Source: Nematostella vectensis
Taxonomy: Eukaryota > Cnidaria > Anthozoa > Actiniaria > Edwardsiidae
Direction of reading: 5' to 3'
DNA: 64,000 nucleotides
NCBI RefSeq assembly: GCF_932526225.1
Contig: NC_064042.1
Span: 3,145,001 to 3,209,000 of the forward strand
Part shown: in pieces, positions 10,501 through 21,315 of the stretch
Layout of the letters: every line of letters starts with the position of its first letter
Position numbering within the stretch: the first letter of the stretch is position 1
Notes under the pieces: model-generated
Database searches by the model: none
Told to the model about the DNA's origin: nothing
What the model saw: the letters and a program-made list of their open reading frames with translations, nothing else
Made by a program: the position numbers and the translations under genes

Positions 10501-12380
10501 GACTGAATTCCTCCACAAGTAATGACTGTATCACATTTCTTTTTTATTGCATCTGCCATAAGAAACTCTAGTTTGCGAACCTGAAATGAGTAAGGGAAAC
10601 TTGACTGGATCCTACATCGAAAATGTTTCAAAAGGTTTTCAGTTTCCAACCTTGTCTTCCATCTAAATGTTAAGTATTATCCTTTATCCATTAGTATTAT
10701 CCATTTTTATTTGGTTTGCTCCACTATCAATGCCTACAGGCTTGTTAGGTGGATTTGATTTTGATTTGCTTTATTAGGGCTCCCCATTAAAAGTAAAACT
10801 ATGAACTGTGGTCAATAGATGGTGTGTTTTCACATAGCAGTGAAGGATATTCTTAGGGAGGATATACTTATCTGACAAGAGAGGAATATTGGTTTACTCG
10901 TCACTGCCAAATCTACTGGTTTGGCAGAAGACACCCTTTTTACCCTTTACTCCAAACTTCCTTTATGTTTACTAATATTTACTGTACTCTTCCAGTTAAA
11001 TTTCTTAATATTTTGTACTTTCTCATGATTTTTTATATCTCAAGGTTGGCAGATTAGTATATACTGAATCATTTATTAAGGGTTGTACAACTTTGTGGCA
11101 AAAACTTGGCTATCAACAATAAAAATACAACAGCAACAACTACATCATTTAATGGGCCGGTTTACCTTGTTACCAGAAAGTGTAGAACCAGTAAGATCAT
11201 CTCGTTTAATGCACAGCTTAAAGTCACCAGGAAGTCCAGGTGGATGCCAGGGATGAATAGGGGTGTTTCTCCTTGCTAACTATAGAAGGGTTAGAAATAC
11301 AAGACATAATCTTTAAATAATCAATTAATAATCAATCACAATCAATACCAGTCAGTAGCAACCAATAACATTCAATTGGTTGATAAATAGTTGAATGGTA
11401 ATCAATAATGGAATGTAGCTTTCATATATTGATTAATTATATATTTAGATAAGTATCGATACCAATCGATGTCACTAGCTGACAGTTCTCTTTTGGTATT
11501 TTGGTATGGTATTTTGATTATTAATTGATTGGCAAATACCAATCGATATTGATAAAACAAGGTTCTATTGTATTGACTGATATTGATTTATTGTTCTGTC
11601 TGATAATTCATTGAAGGATATATACACCGTGTAACTGAAGTTGATGGCTTAGGGGCAGTGTCATGGTAACAGCTTTGCAATAGCTATCCGGCCCGACACA
11701 ATGGATTTCTGTCAAATTCTAATATTGACTTTATGAGCCTTTGGTACATATGCATACCTGTCGACTCTCCCGCATTAGGCAGGAGTCTCAAAATTTTGGA
11801 CCTCTTCTCCCGCTTTTCTGCGTGGAGCACCAACCCCCCACTTTTTAGCCATTTTAATTGCTAAGAAAAATCCTTTAATAGAAAATCGACATTTTTCCTT
11901 TTTTTTCTATTTTTTGTAGCACCAAACATGTGAGATCTATTTTGTGCTTGAGAGCTTTCTGAAGGGCAAACGTCTGCTGACTGGCTCAGTAAAAGCAGGA
12001 AAGCCATTTATCTGCTTTAGCTTGCTCGCCCCTTTGAGGGTATACCCCACCGCTCTCCCAAAAAATTCTCAAGCCTTGAGATTTTCTGAGGGTGACAGGT
12101 ATGCATGTGGGAGACTTAAAATTCAAAGGAAATAAGCAATAAACATAGTTTTCAATAAAATATTGCATATAATTTAAACAAGGCATTAACAACTTAAAGT
12201 TCAACTGTTTGCAGACAATTAAAAGCCTACAATAAACACTGACTCCAGACATGCGCAGTACCATGACGCTGCCCATTTATCTTCATTTACTCTTCAGAAA
12301 CGTACCTCTACGTAATGCGAGGGAATTTTTCTTAGATTACGAACCCATGACGGGGGGACATAAGGGACAAGATCGGCCAT
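4528..12380 (-). CDS. D-cysteine desulfhydrase / ACC deaminase-family PLP enzyme, nine exons
   Basis: The minus-strand exons, in order, are 12306-12380, 11166-11279, 10422-10580, 10002-10132, 9227-9323, 8601-8701, 5675-5838, 5041-5181 and 4528-4640. Phases agree and the total is 1,095 nt (364 aa). Family landmarks are an N-terminal [15 protein letters not shown]...SGNK with K63 as the expected PLP-binding lysine; [16 protein letters not shown] with the catalytic serine region; [21 protein letters not shown]; and [11 protein letters not shown] at the end. The family is a PLP fold-type II enzyme that degrades D-cysteine to pyruvate, H2S and ammonia, or deaminates ACC. The D-cysteine activity is inferred from the plant-like sequence. 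A donor at 5040 shows that the open frame past IHTG is intron and that the true last exon is 4528-4640. An upstream in-frame ATG could add a short N-terminal extension, possibly for targeting. The ~2.8-kb intron between 5838 and 8601 is filled with repeats. Confidence 0.9.
5889..6574. mobile_element. non-autonomous inverted-repeat (foldback-type) element
   Basis: The left end is CTGTACAGGCCCGCAAATGA and the right end is its exact reverse complement. Inside the left end are about five ~52-bp subterminal repeats (GGCCCGCAAATGATC ... AAAAAGCATACGGT). Inside the right end are inverted repeats of GATCATTTGCGGGCC joined by GCTGTGCTTTTTGGAGG. The middle is AT-rich with no coding capacity. The outermost TA on each side suggests a TA target duplication, but I cannot prove the boundary. 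It lies in an intron of the D-cysteine desulfhydrase gene. Confidence 0.75.
6603..8205. repeat. 33-bp minisatellite, ~48 copies
   Basis: Near-perfect 33-bp units read GGATAGCACTTGGGGC, GAAATTAATACCCTA, then AG, GA or AA before the next GGATAGC. The units differ mainly in these two junction bases, plus rare GGCAAAATT variants. Because 33 is divisible by three, several frames stay open on both strands over more than 530 codons; these are artefacts. The array is intronic in the D-cysteine desulfhydrase gene and starts ~30 bp from the end of the inverted-repeat element. Confidence 0.95.
8930..9050. mobile_element. transposon remnant related to 9,648-9,805
   Basis: The string TAATGTCTCATACGTATTTTTGACTGCTAGAAGG with a run of G and GGGCCC (given here in outline) matches the repeat at 9,700-9,780, so both derive from one dispersed family. 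It is intronic. Confidence 0.5.
9648..9805. mobile_element. short MITE-like element, hAT-type ends
   Basis: The left end CAGCGGCGTGGCCAGGA pairs imperfectly with the right end TGGCTACGCTCCTA. Ends of the kind CAGnGGCGTAGCCAGG are common in animal hAT-like elements. GTCAC flanks both sides and may be part of a target duplication. The inside is G/C-run rich and has no coding capacity. It is intronic. Confidence 0.5.
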
Positions 12381-12984
12381 TTTTTTTACGCAAGTTCCAA
12401 ATGAGCGGTAAGTAAAACTCATTCCTGTTATGTTTTTCGGTGTTTTGCTACTAAACTTCCAGGCGTTCCTTGCAGCTTCAGAGGTAGCGTGGACCGAGAA
12501 ACCACAGACAACCCACGAAGTCGTCAACAAATATAAGGCTAGAACAATCAAGGGACGAAAGGAACATTGCAAACGTGGAGGGGGGTGGAGGTTTCCGTCG
12601 TGTATGTTATTTTTCTTGTCTTCAAAACGTTTTCTTATCGAATATGATTTTTTTTCCTTATCCACCCCCTCGCCTTCATTTTGTAAGAGTCCGTCCATAC
12701 ATTTTGGATACTTTTATAATTGAGGAATTCTGTACTTGTAGGGGCGAAATGACTGGTTTCAAAAACAGGGGGAGGGGATGCAATAAGAGGCGAAAAGTTA
12801 CCCTTTTGTTACCCAGCGAGCCTCCGGTTTTTCCGCAGACGGAGTAAAAAGGAAGAACAGATGATATTGAACGTAATTTATTAGCTATATACAAAATATA
12901 CAATATTTTCAAAATTAAATTTCGAAAGATAAGCAAAGGTTCGCCAGCGATGTATTATCAATGTCACGCGCAAAGGATCCTAGC
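12381..12984. other. intergenic gap between two minus-strand genes
   Basis: This ~600-bp gap lies between the 3' end of the module/protease gene (stop at 12985) and the start of the D-cysteine desulfhydrase gene (ATG at 12380). It should hold the promoter of the latter. The desulfhydrase frame stays open upstream for some codons (including MSFTYRSFG before MADLV), so an alternative start is possible. I see no repeat or other gene. Confidence 0.5.
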
Positions 12985-13666
12985 TCAGCTAAGGACTGCT
13001 ACCTTTACGCCGGCCAGTTCATAGCTCAATTGCGAATCATCTAGCGGGCGTGGACTCGTCTCGTCACTGAAGCCGTTGAAACTCACAAACCGCCTGATGT
13101 AACAGCCAACACTTCGCAGGGTCTTGAACTCTAGAAGAACGGCCTTCCCGTCAGGATGTCTAAATCCATTCTGATCGCGATTATGCGAATCAAACAACAA
13201 CCAGGTTTGAGATGTCTTAAATAAAGCGATTGTATAAAGTAGATATCTAACAATGAACATGTCATATTCGTTTAGAGAATCTACACTACTCTCAAAGCCT
13301 GGTAGTGGGTTGTTCTTGTCTGTGCCATCGTTCATAATGTCACCACACATTACATCACTTCTCTTTAAGTGGAAGTGCCGACCCCGTAGTTTGATATCTA
13401 GCTCTATCTCATCAATGTGGAGAAAGGCGGTTTTAGGGCGATTCATTTTCTCTTGAGTCTCCCTGTGTTTTCTGTCCCCGGTGAAGATTATATCATCCAT
13501 ATCTGCAGGCGTCCAGAGCAATGGACTTTTGCTAGTCGCTCTGAGGATTGCGCAGAGAGCAATAGAACAACACTGTACTCCTGGGATGATAAGTCTTCCG
13601 TCCCCTTGGTGCATATTTGCCTTGACGAGAAGACGCGAGCTGCTCTTGCTATCACGTGAATCGTAA
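12985..13666 (-). other. exon 11: herpes-tegument-like cysteine protease (DUB-like) domain
   Basis: The terminal exon encodes 227 residues. Visible family features are a Gln-Gly-Asp before the Cys box, the Cys box GVQCCSIALCAI, an internal MDDIIFTGD segment, and the His box FDSHNRD followed by G and PDGKAVLLEF. All predicted catalytic residues are present. Similar domains are scattered in cnidarian and arthropod genomes and in mobile elements. I cannot tell whether this one came from a virus or a transposon. Confidence 0.7.
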
Positions 13667-16600
13667 CTATGAACAGAAATACACAAAAAAAAACACATCT
13701 AGTTTACCACCTTTGAACAATTTAGCATCTTCTTTATATACCCCTAGCCCCCCCCCCCTCCCCACTTAACCAATTTAACCTTTATAGCGCAAGAAGTTCC
13801 AAAACGGCAATACAGGATGAAAGAGCAACATTTCAAAGACAACCTCCACCCGTCTTCCACCGATCAATTTTCCGTTACTTTCTTAGCATTTTCAACTTGC
13901 TTAGCCTCTTACCTACTATTTGATCTTGCGCCATCTTGTACCATACCATTCGTCTGGTATGATTCTCTGTGGTTTTCTCTCCCTATGCTGTTTCCCTTTT
14001 GGGTCGCTGTGTCGTATGAACTCCTCTTGGTGGTGGAAGGCGTGGAAGGTCTACCCATTACTCCACAGGCGTGGCCCTTTCTGGGGTAATCAACTCCATG
14101 ATTGTTCAGATGCTTTCCTTTTTTGGTTGATCCTAGAGAACGATATGATTAAACTACCTTCTCGTAAGACAACTTAACTAACGATATGTAAGGAATGACT
14201 TACTTTTTTCTGCTTCGATCTTACTCTGACTGTGATGTTTCGTCACATGCGCGTCATCGCGCGACTCTACACGAGGCTCCTTCTTCGATGCATCTTCTTG
14301 TCCTTTTGGAGTAACTGGCTTCTTGACGGACACGCTTTCCTTGCTCTTTTGTTTTTTGCTCTCTCGGAGATTGATTTTAGCTCCTTGCACAGACAATTGT
14401 TCAGCCTCTACGTCCATTTTGTTTGCCGTCTTTCTCGACTTGTTCTGCTTTGTCTGCACGTTGAGCTTATTACTCCCCTTGAGCTTTCCTTCTTGTGCAT
14501 CGGTAATACTTGCGGCAAGTTCGGAAGCTGTCTTATGAGGAGTCATCTCTTCAGCCTGATGGCCGATTTCATCACGTCTCACGTCTGATGACTCTGTCAC
14601 GGGGTAGTGCTTAGGAGGTACAACGTCTTGTTCGACTATAGCTTCTGTCTTTAATTTATAAAGGATGGATTCCTTTCCTATTACCGATAATTCCTGATCG
14701 TTTTCTTCCTGTGGGCAGTCATTTTTGTCTTTCCGTGATCTGCGTTTAGATGTTTTCGGTCTTTGGTTTTTGCGCTTCGCCTTCTTCTTCTGTGCTTGGG
14801 CGCATTTATGAAGGAGCTGCTGGTTTTCTTTGCTAGTGTCCCCATCATTAGTAGACATCGGAGTTGTGCGATCCGAGGGAAGCTCCCGATCAACGCCTTC
14901 ATTAGGAGTATGCACAACACCTGCATCAGTTGCTAGGTTAGCATCGTTGTCATTCTTTGATACTCGATCATCTCCGCCCCTGATCTCCAGCTGTGGTTCT
15001 TCTACACTTGATGAATCTTCGTCTTTTTTGAGATACATTCGTGTTGCGTCCCTGTGGATTATTTGTGTTTGTTCCACATATATGAATGTCGAAGCCAATT
15101 GTTTGCCACCATCTACTGAACAATATTCATGTGGCTCACCTTCTTCTTCAAGGTGAGCTGTCTCAGACTCAGCCACTGGATCAGGGTCTGTTGTCATAGT
15201 TGTAACACCGTCAGTGCTACCTTTGGGTAACGTTTCTGACTTTAAGCACTGAGGCTCTTCTTCACAAGATTCATGCTGCTTTAGCACAGTGTCTTCGTCT
15301 TGACTTTTCTTTCCCAGCGAAGCCGACTTAGACTCATACACTGGATCAGGAACTGGTGTATTGGGTAAACCTCCTGCAAAGTCTGTAGCCAGAGTAGTAA
15401 CACCGTCTGTGTAACCTTCGGATAACGTCTCTGTGATTCGACACTGAGGCTTTTCTAAACAACATCCATGTTGCTTTAGATCAATATCTTCGCTTTGACT
15501 TTCCTCTCCCAACGAAGCTGACTTGGACACAGACACTGGATCAGGGACTGATGTATTCGGTAAAACCAAGTCGAGTACCTCAAGATGTACTTGCACACTG
15601 GTAGCACGGATTTTGTTTGCATCGAGGCAATCCTGATGCTCATCCTGTGACAGCTGGATGGCAGACGATGGAAGCGCTGCCATATGCTCTGGCGCTGTGG
15701 CAAAGTCATCGATTAGATGAGTTTTCCGTGATCCACGAATGCCAGGAAGGTAGGGCTCCATGAAACCCGAAGGTAATTCAACAACCATTTGTCTCAACAG
15801 CGAGAACATCTCTTCAATCGCCATGATGCAAGCTTGGTCTTGTTTTGTCTCCTCGTCCTGAGCTTCCTCCTTCACGAAACCAAATACAGACACTGATAGA
15901 GGGCGGGCTGTTGTATCCATGAAACCCATGCCAATTCCCTCAAGGTCTATTTGCAGTGTGGATACACTGACTGTGTTAGCCTTAAGGTGCTCAGACATCT
16001 CTGCCACCATCCACTCATGCTCATCATGTGACACCTGGCTGACAGAAGATAGGAGAGTAGACATGTTGTCTGGATTTGTTGCGCAGTAATCCATCAGATG
16101 AACCTTGACGCGATGTCGAATGATTGCATGTCTACCATGCATGGTAACAAGCACAGGTCTTTTAGCTGATGACGGAGGCTCCATTTGCTCAAGCTCTAAG
16201 CTGAGGGGTCTCATCAGCGTATTCAGAAACTCGGCGAGTGAGGGATGGAGTGTGACCTGACGCCCCTGGCGCGATGCACAAGCGGCAAGTCTCTCGAGGC
16301 TTTGTGTGTCCCATGATGCACGCAGGTCAAAAGGGCGGAGCTCCTTGAGTCCTGTAGAGGATGCAGTCACAATCGACTTTACGGGCGAGGACGGCTGGAC
16401 GTTTACCTCGGTGGTTACGATAGCATCATTCTCTTGGCGGTCTGTCGACGCAATAGAGGAACAAGCACCAGTCTTCTCTTGGAAATGGTGCACCTCGGTG
16501 ATGCTGGCAAGACGGCATTCCTTTGAAAGATAAGAACAATAGAAACAATTGTGAATACGTTTTAAATATATCGTGGCATTTGTGTGATGTAAACATAGGA

Positions 16601-19600
16601 AATGGTTTGTTTAGCGCACCTAATCCGAAGACTAAAAGTGTTCGATTGGTTGCACTTAAATACAACAGATTTTATGGAAACTTGAAAAGATGAAAATATA
16701 CGAGTAAAACTTTTTGAATCCATACTTATGGCGATGCTAGTCCGCCGTGTTTGTGTAAGGGTGTGGTATTTCTTAAATTTTACCAACTAAATAAATACTC
16801 ACCTCAACACTTTGAGTTTTCCATGATCCACAAATGTGCGGAAGGTAAGGCTCCTTGAGACCGAAAGGCAATTCCGTCACCATCTGTCTTACTGGCGAGG
16901 ACGGCTTGAACATGTCTTCAATCGCCATGATGCAAGCTTGGTCTTGTTTTGTCTCCTCGTCCTGAGCTTCCTCCTTCACGCAACCAAATACAGACACTGA
17001 TAGAGGACGGGCTGCTCTATCCATGAAACCCATGCCAAATCCTTCAAGGCCTAGTTGCAGAGTTGTAACTCTGATTGTGTTAGCTTTAAGGTGCTCAGAT
17101 ATCTCTGCCGCCATCCACTCATGCTCATTATGTGACACCTGGCTGAGGGAAGATAGGATCGCTGACATGTGGTCTTGTTCTGTTGCGCAGTAATCCATCA
17201 GATGAACCTTAACGCGACGTCGAATGGTCGCGTATCTTCCATTAAAGCTAACCAACACAGATCGTTTAGCTGACGATGACAGAGGCTCAATTAGCTCATA
17301 CTCTAAACTTAGAGGTCTCATCAACCTGGTCAAAGACTCGGCAAGTGAGGGATGGAGTCTGACCTGACGCCCCTGGCGCGATGCACAAGCTGCAAGTCTC
17401 TCGAGGCTTTGTGTGTCCCATGATACACTCAGATCAAAAGGGCGGAGCTCCTTGAGTCCTATAGAGGATGCAGTCACAATCGACTTTACGGATGAGGACG
17501 GCTGGACGTTCACCTCGGTGGTTACGAGAGCATCGCTCTCTCGGCGATCTGTCGACGCAATAGATGGACAAGCACCAGTCTTCTCTTGGAACTGGTGCAC
17601 CTCTGTGATGCTGGCAAGACGGCCTCCCTGATAAAGGTACGAGCAATAAACGCAACTGTGAATACGTTTTAAACCGCTTTCGTGGCATCGTTTGTTTGAT
17701 GTAAAAATAATTAATAGTTTATTTAGCGCTCCTAGTCCAAAGACTTATAATGTTCGATTAGTTACTATAAATTCCAACAGGCTTTAGCGGAAACATGATA
17801 ACATGAAAATATTCGAGTATAACTGTTTGAATCTATACTAATGGAGATGCTATTTTGTCCGCCGTGTTTGTTTATGGATGTGGTATTCAATCTTCCCAAT
17901 TAAATAAACACTTACCTCAACACTTTGAGTTTTCAATGATCCACAAATGTGAGGACGGTAAGGCTTCTTGAAACCGGAAAGTAATTCCGTCACCATCTGT
18001 TTCACTCGCGAGGACGGCTTGAACATTTCTTCAATCGCCATGATGCAAGCTTGGTCTTGTTTAGTCTCGACCTGAGCTTCCCCCTCCAAGCATCCAAATA
18101 CAGACACTGATAGAGGGCGGGCTGTTGTATCAATGAAACCCATGCCAATTCCCTCAAGGCCTAGTTGCAGAGTGGTTACACTGACTGTGTTAGCTTTAAG
18201 GTGCTCAGACATCTCTGCCACCATCCACTCATGCTCATCATGTGACACCTGGCTGACAGAAGATAGGAGAGTAGACATGTTGTCTGGATTTGTTGCGCAG
18301 TAATCCATCAGATGAACCTTGACGCAACGTCGAATGATTGCATGTCTACCATGCATGGTAACAAGCACAGGTCTTTTAGCTGATGACCGAGGCTCAATTA
18401 GCTCAAACTTTAAGCTGAGGGGTCTCATCAGCGTATTTAGAAACTCGGCGAGTAGGGGATGGAGTGTGACCTGACGCCCCTGGCGCGATGCACAAGCGGC
18501 AAGTCTCTCGAGGCTTTGTGTGTCCCATGATGCACTCAGATCAAAAGGGCGGAGCTCCTTGAGTCCTGCAGAGGATGCAGTCACAATCGACTTTACGGAT
18601 GAGGACGGCTGGACGTTCACCTCGGTGGTTACGATAGCATCACTCTCTTGGCGGTCTGTCGACGCAATAGATGGACAAGCGCTAGTCTTCTCTTGGAAAT
18701 GGTGCACCTCGGTGATGCTGGCAAGACGGCATTCCTTTGAAAGATAAGAACAATAAAAAAATTGTGAATACGTTTTAAATATATCGTGGCATTTGTGTGA
18801 TGTAAACATAGGAAATGGTTTGTTTAGCGCACCTAATCCGAAGACTAAAAGTGTTCGATTGGTTGCACTTAAATCCAACAGATTTTATGGAAACTCGAAA
18901 AGATGAAAATATACGAGTAAAACGTTTTTAATCCTTACTTATGGCGATGCTAGTCCGTCGTGTTTGTGTAAGGGTGTGGTATTTCTTAAATTTTACCAAT
19001 TAAATAAATACTCACCTCAATACTTTGAGTTTTCAATGATCCACAAATGTGAGGACGGTAAGGCTTCTTGAAACCGGAAAGCAATTCCGTCACCATCTGT
19101 TTCACTCGCGAGGACGGCTTGAACATTTCTTCAATCGCCATGATGCAAGCTTGGTCTTGTTTAGTCTCGACCTGAGCTTCCCCCTCCAAGCATCCAAATA
19201 CAGACACTGAAAGAGGGCGGGCTGTTGTATCAATGAAGCCCATGCCAATTCCCTCAAGGCCTAGTTGCAGAGTGGTTACACTGACTGTGTTAGCTTTAAG
19301 GTGCTCAGACATCTCTGCCACCATCCACTCATGCTCATCATGTGACACCTGGCTGACAGAAGATAGGAGGGTAGACATGTTGTCTGGTTCTGTTGCGCAG
19401 TAATCCATCAGATGAACCTTGACGCGATGTCGAATGATTGCATGTCTACCATGCATGGTAACAAGCACAGGTCTTGTAGCTGATGACGGAGGCTCCATTT
19501 GCTCAAGCTCTAAGCTGAGGGGTCTCATTAGCGTATTCAGAAACTCGGCGAGTAGGGGATGGGGTGTGACCTGACGCCCCTGGCGCGATGCACAAGCTGC

Positions 19601-21315
19601 TAGGCTCTCGAGGTTTTGTGTGTCCCATGATGCACGCAGATCAAAAGGGCGGAGCTCCTTGAGTCCTGTAGAGGATGCAGTCACAATCGACTTTACGGAT
19701 GAGGACGGCTGGACGTTCACCTCGGTGGTTACGAGAGCATCACTCTCTCGGCGGTCTGTTGACGCAATAGATGGACAAGCGCTAGTCTCCTCTTGGATCT
19801 GGTGCACCTCTGTGATGCTGGCAAGACGGCATCCCTATGAAAGAAGAGAACAATAAACGCAACTGTGAATAGTGTAGGGGTAAGTATACACGTTTTAGGT
19901 CCATACAAATGGTCTAATGGTATACAACACAATAAATACAGATGCCGGAAGCAGCCCTAAAATCCATCAGCTTTTCATGGAAATAGAATGTTATAAAAAT
20001 AGTCAAGTATAACAATACACATGGAGATGCTGTTCTGCCCGTCGTGTTGGTGTAGGGGTGTGGTTCTTAGATTTTCCTACTTTAATAAACGCTCACCTGG
20101 AGTGATTTGACCTTCGACTGGATATGCATCTTCATGACGAAGTTAACAACGAAGCATATAAGAGCGGCGAAGGTAACCGCTGACACCAGGTACAGGATAT
20201 CCCCCAGCACGACGGTGGGAGCGGGACACTCAAAGACAACGATTGCTTGCCTTGGAGCAGCCACGGGAAAGACTACAACTAAAGAGACAAAGAAAAAGAA
20301 CCATTTATATAGTCTGGCGTAAAATGATAAATGCATTTATCATATGAGTAGGTATTTATTTATCATTTTAGTAAGGCTTTATCGTTCGATGGCTAAATGT
20401 TTTAAAATAATTGAGTGTATAATCATTATTGCACTTACTTGGCATCAGCAGTCGTGGCTTGATGAAGATCTTAAGCAGGTTCCGGGGGTGAAGCTCTGAG
20501 TACACTTGCTTGTAGCTGGGCAGCAAAAGCTCCCAAGAACGGGCTACAAATTCGAGAAAACAGTGAAGCATCATCTCTATAAGTGATTATAAAGATTATA
20601 ACAATAAAAAAAAGCCAAATAATAGCACGCATAGTACGTCTGTTAGGAAATATTCCTGGAATATACAAAGATTCATGGATGTACTTAAGCCCCTACCCCC
20701 AAAAAATCAATAAATTGTGCTCTAGCTCCGTTTACATGTTATCGATAAATTAAGTCAACCACATACCTTGGTGAATAACCAACTCTCGACATTGTGAAGA
20801 CTTCTCCGCTTGCACAAGGTCGGCTGTATAACAAAAATAAAACGCCCTTATACATAAGAAGCTGATAAAATTAAATTCAGAAACGAACTGTATTTAGAAA
20901 AATACAAACAAAACATTTGTTAATTTGTAGCAGATATTTGTGAACAAAGTTATTATCATTTTTAACTATTACTATTTTGTTGCATTCCTATAACACCCGA
21001 AAAGGCGGGACTCACCGGAATCATCTTCGACGGCGTCTTGTACCGCGACGGGTACTTCTTCTTTGGTCTCTTCTCCTTGACCATCACTCTAGAAAATCAC
21101 AACAAAACAAATAATAAGCCGAAGGAAATAAAAGTGTTAAAGAAACACCATGCTGTACACTGACAGTAACACGCCACCGCACGCACTTCTTCTCACAAAA
21201 CGACGCTACGTACCTCGGCACTCGATTTACTTCTGCAATAGCAGAACGCTGCGGCTCCTGCTGTGCAGACTGCTAGTCCGGTGAGGACGGGGTGGTCCTT
21301 AAAAAACTCTATCAT
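12985..21315 (-). CDS. membrane-anchored tandem-module protein with a herpes-tegument-like cysteine protease domain, 11 exons
   Basis: The minus-strand exons are 21214-21315, 21016-21088, 20767-20823, 20439-20576, 20097-20278, 19016-19834, 17916-18734, 16803-17627, 14204-16520, 13913-14132 and 12985-13666. Phases agree throughout (6,234 nt, 2,077 aa). Exon 1 has a short hydrophobic segment (LTGLAVCTAGAAAFCYC) and exon 5 a strong transmembrane helix (ILYLVSAVTFAALICFVVNF). Exons 6, 7, 8 and the start of 9 each encode one ~273-aa module. Exon 9 continues with a degenerate module and a Lys/Glu-rich linker. The last exon carries HQGDGR, GVQCCSIAL (Cys ~1883) and FDSHNRD (Asp ~2010, His ~2012). 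This is the Gln/Cys/Asp-His layout of the peptidase C76-like (viral tegument DUB) fold that also occurs in some animal genes. A deubiquitinase role is inferred, and the modules match no family I know. Confidence 0.8.
16521..19834 (-). repeat. ~1.1-kb tandem exon-plus-intron duplications
   Basis: The module exons have acceptor-side ends at 16520, 17627, 18734 and 19834, spacings of 1107, 1107 and 1100 bp. The introns are duplicated too: the segment after 16520 and the one after 18734 share long near-identical runs such as GTGGCATTTGTGTGATGTAA. Exons 6 and 7 are both exactly 273 codons, exon 8 is 275, and all begin in phase 0. This indicates recent unequal exchange or gene conversion. Confidence 0.9.

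Noticed and set aside
20439-20576. Independent short gene starting at MMLHCFLEF
   Set aside because: It fits as an internal exon of the module/protease gene with correct acceptor, donor and phase.
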